Shown here: one piece after another, positions 61,950-64,000 of the stretch | How the letters are laid out: every line of letters begins with the position of its first letter | Numbering within the stretch: the first letter of the stretch is position 1 | DNA from: Terriglobia bacterium | GTDB taxonomy: Bacteria > Acidobacteriota > Terriglobia > JAIQFV01 | Assembly: GCA_028716525.1 (NCBI GenBank) | Contig: JAQUPQ010000018.1 | Span: forward strand, 1-64,000 | Length of the DNA stretch: 64,000 bases | Direction of reading: 5' to 3' | The notes under the pieces: model-generated | The model's input: only the letters and a program-made list of their open reading frames with translations | Told to the model about the DNA's origin: nothing | Databases searched by the model: none | Program-made: the position numbers and the translations under genes

Positions 61950-62714
61950 TTAATGCCGTGAATGAGGGCGTCGGTGACTTGGGGGAGCAGCCAAAGGTCC
62001 CTCCCTCAACTTCTTGAAGCGAGCCACTTCTTGAGGCGTCAAAGTGCGATACTCACCCAGGCCAAGCTTCTTGTCTTCCAGGAATCCAATTCGAACGCGC
62101 TTCAATTTTTCGACCGGATGGCCCGCCTGCTCAAACATTCTCCGGATTTGCTGATTGCGTCCCTCCACGAGCGTGACCTGATACCAGGCATTGGGGGCAT
62201 CGCGCTGGAGTTCGATCTTGGCGCGCGCCGTACGCCGCCCTTCCAGAACCACTCCCGCGCGCAGTCGCTCCAAGGCCGCGGGCGCAAGCCGCCCTTTGAC
62301 TTTGACGTGGTAAGTCTTGGGGCAACGAGAGCCGCCTTTCATGATGATTTGCGCGAATTCACCGTCGTTAGTCAGCAGAAGAAGACCTTCGGAGTGGTAA
62401 TCCAACCGGCCCACCGGGTACACACGGGCTTTGAGATGGGGCAGAAGATCCACCACCCGGCGGCGATTCTCGGGGTCGAACAGCGTGCACACAACCCCTT
62501 TGGGTTTGTTGAGCAGGATATACACCTTGGGTTGAGGGCCTGAAAGACGCCGGCCGTTCACTTGGATGTGGTCGTGGTCGGGATCGGCTTTCGATCCCAA
62601 GCGCGTGATGATCTCGCCGTTTACGGACACGCATCCGGTTTGAATCAGGGATTCCGCGGCGCGGCGTGAACAAATTCCCGCTTCGGCCAGTATTTTTTGT
62701 AGACGTTGTTCCAT
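61950..62714 (-). CDS. rluB: 23S rRNA pseudouridine synthase, RluB/RsuA family
   Basis: The 254-residue protein has an N-terminal S4 RNA-binding domain (RLQKILAEAGICSRRAAESL). The catalytic GRLDYHSEGLLLLTNDGEFA carries the active Asp. VTLVEGRNQQIRRMFEQAGH is the usual C-terminal motif. It converts a uridine of the large (or, if RsuA-like, small) subunit rRNA to pseudouridine. Placement 9 bp after scpB matches a common scpA-scpB-rluB gene order. Confidence 0.92.
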   Translation of the reverse strand: MEQRLQKILAEAGICSRRAAESLIQTGCVSVNGEIITRLGSKADPDHDHIQVNGRRLSGPQPKVYILLNKPKGVVCTLFDPENRRRVVDLLPHLKARVYPVGRLDYHSEGLLLLTNDGEFAQIIMKGGSRCPKTYHVKVKGRLAPAALERLRAGVVLEGRRTARAKIELQRDAPNAWYQVTLVEGRNQQIRRMFEQAGHPVEKLKRVRIGFLEDKKLGLGEYRTLTPQEVARFKKLREGPLAAPPSHRRPHSRH

Positions 62715-62723
62715 GGAGTGGCG

Positions 62724-63407
62724 CTACTGCGGGACGACGTCGTCGCCGGCCTCTTCTATGATTTGAAGGGATTCCGAAGACGGATCGCCCACCGGCAGCA
62801 AAGGCTGAGAGGGGGCCGCGGCGGAAGCTCCATCCATTCCCGGAGAAACCAGAGGTTCGCCGGGGGTCGACCCATATCGGGCAATTTCCTCGAATTCCTT
62901 CAAGGTGGGCAACTCGGAAAGATCTTTAAGACCGAAGTGAACCAAAAATTCCTTGGTGGTTTTATACAGGATAGGTCTTCCGATGACGTTCTTTCGGCCG
63001 GCCGTCGTAATCAGTTTCTTTTCCAAGAGCGTGTGAATAACGCTGGAGGCGTTGACGCCGCGAATGGCTTGGATTTCCGGCAGTGTGGCGGGTTGTTTGT
63101 AGGCGATGCAGGCCAAGGTTTCGAGGGCCGATAGCGACAAGCGCGTCGGCGGGCGCTGCGTCTTGGCAAAACGCTTCAGAATGTCGTGATGTTCGGGTTT
63201 CGTGGACATCTTCAACCCGTTTGCCACTTCACGGATTTGAATGCCGTGAGAATCGTGCTGGTATTCGCTTTGAAGCTGTTCCAACACCGCCGAGATTCTC
63301 TCGACAGGCTCTTCGGGAAAGACCTCCCGCAAGGTCTTCAGCTGGACAGGGTCGTCCGCAATATAAATGATTGCCTCAAGGGCAGATTTCAATTCTTGTT
63401 CGGTCAT
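62724..63407 (-). CDS. scpB: Segregation and condensation protein B
   Basis: The 227-residue protein has the ScpB double winged helix: LKSALEAIIYIADDPVQLKT, LSALETLACIAYKQPATLPE, IRGVNASSVIHTLLEKKLI and ILYKTTKEFLVHFGLKDLSE. ScpB dimers bind the ScpA kleisin and the SMC ATPase to compact and separate chromosomes. A low-complexity acidic tail follows. It lies 74 bp after scpA on the same strand. Confidence 0.94.
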   Translation of the reverse strand: MTEQELKSALEAIIYIADDPVQLKTLREVFPEEPVERISAVLEQLQSEYQHDSHGIQIREVANGLKMSTKPEHHDILKRFAKTQRPPTRLSLSALETLACIAYKQPATLPEIQAIRGVNASSVIHTLLEKKLITTAGRKNVIGRPILYKTTKEFLVHFGLKDLSELPTLKEFEEIARYGSTPGEPLVSPGMDGASAAAPSQPLLPVGDPSSESLQIIEEAGDDVVPQ

Positions 63408-63481
63408 CGTCTTATTCTATCCGATCCGGCGTTCCTCTCAATGTTATTTGTGTTTCTGTTCGTCCGATGTCCTCGCCCTAT

Positions 63482-64000
63482 TTATTGGATTGTGGGCGGC
63501 GGTTCATCGGGACGCTCCATGAATGAAGCGCTCATGGTGGCCACGGCATTCTCAAAATTGTCTTGTTTCCGGGCAAAGATGGGTCCAAAGGTCTCTTTCT
63601 GCAAAAGATGGATGGCCTTAAGTCGAACCAGCTCCAACAACGCCAGAAAGGTCACGATCAAGGCGCGTCGCGTGGTGTACGATTCGAAGATTTGCGTCAG
63701 CAAAATAGGCTGGCTGGAGCGCTCAAAGAGCAGTCGCAGATGCTCGATCATCTGGCCGATGGTCATCTCGTCGTGGACGATTTCCATCGGCGTCCGCAGC
63801 TTGACCCGTTCCAGAATGGCGCTGAAGGTGACGACCAAATCGTAGAGTGTGACGGCGACTTCCTGTTCGCTGGATTCGTCGATCCAATTCGAGAGTTCCT
63901 GCCTGGTGAAGACGGCGTTCTCAATCATGGCTTTCTGTTGGAGCATTTGAGCGGCATTTTTGAATTTTTCGTGTTCCAGCAGTTGCTGCACCAGCTCCTC
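63482..64000 (-). CDS. scpA: Segregation and condensation protein A (5' part outside window)
   Basis: The frame runs to the window edge, so the N terminus is missing. The visible C-terminal 172 or so residues include VTLYDLVVTFSAILERVKLR and ESYTTRRALIVTFLALLELV, typical of the ScpA kleisin, which bridges SMC heads. The last part ends in a short flexible tail (SFMERPDEPPPTIQ). Followed by scpB and rluB. Confidence 0.9.
   Translation of the reverse strand, partial: EELVQQLLEHEKFKNAAQMLQQKAMIENAVFTRQELSNWIDESSEQEVAVTLYDLVVTFSAILERVKLRTPMEIVHDEMTIGQMIEHLRLLFERSSQPILLTQIFESYTTRRALIVTFLALLELVRLKAIHLLQKETFGPIFARKQDNFENAVATMSASFMERPDEPPPTIQ

Overview
The window looks like chromosome from a Gram-negative bacterium, most likely an Acidobacteriota member. 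This is an inference. It rests on moderate GC, lipid A genes (lpxB and an LpxL-like acyltransferase), many TPR/PEGA/SUMF1-type envelope proteins, an S9B dipeptidyl peptidase, a small secreted protein of a type I associate with Acidobacteriota (38663-39019), and dense REP-like intergenic palindromes. I saw no rRNA, tRNA, CRISPR array or integrase. The first 250 bases hold no gene I can support.

Layout. 251-2621 (minus): an envelope operon of a PEGA protein and a TPR/SUMF1-fold protein. 2884-10309 (plus): a surface-polysaccharide locus with two nucleotide-sugar epimerase/reductase genes, a methyltransferase-glycosyltransferase fusion, a second methyltransferase, a DegT aminotransferase, a NusG-like antiterminator and RmlD; 18702-20917 is a second small sugar locus. 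10782-18354: an Rrf2 regulator, a NicO metal transporter, and a peptide-use group (M24 peptidase, POT-type transporter, DPP IV).

20918-32130 is an accessory region of single small genes, mostly plus strand: three DUF4386 membrane proteins plus a remnant of a fourth, ankyrin, DUF2911, quinone reductase, a MerR/SnoaL pair with a clear operator, DinB, VOC, DoxX-like and SRPBCC. It is punctuated by four copies of a ~155-bp palindromic element (TIR ATGGGGTCAGATCGGGACA). These sit at the ends of truncated genes, always follow TTAT, and in one copy have an inverted interior. There is also a folded attC-like site at 28336-28434 and a second family of ~140-170 bp GGGTAG...CTACCC elements. I read this as a cassette-type region reshuffled by small non-autonomous elements; it is the most unusual part of the window.

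32227-38171: a coiled-coil membrane protein, a CPBP protease, an F420-reductase-like protein and a histidine kinase/response regulator pair. 38663-46942: small secreted and DUF2203 proteins, a GT39 transferase, the lipid A acyltransferase-lpxB pair, an M1-like protein with a changed zinc site, AMMECR1 and pgsA. 47132-50346: a sigma factor with an internally repeated region-4-like segment, next to a zinc-finger protein fused to an M48 protease and TPRs, a candidate unusual sigma/anti-sigma pair. 50591-55209: TPR, NfeD, slipin and SPOR genes. 55382-64000: housekeeping genes (HD hydrolase, FmdB, NUDIX/YjbQ, priA, GGDEF regulator, CoA-binding protein, rluB, scpB, partial scpA).
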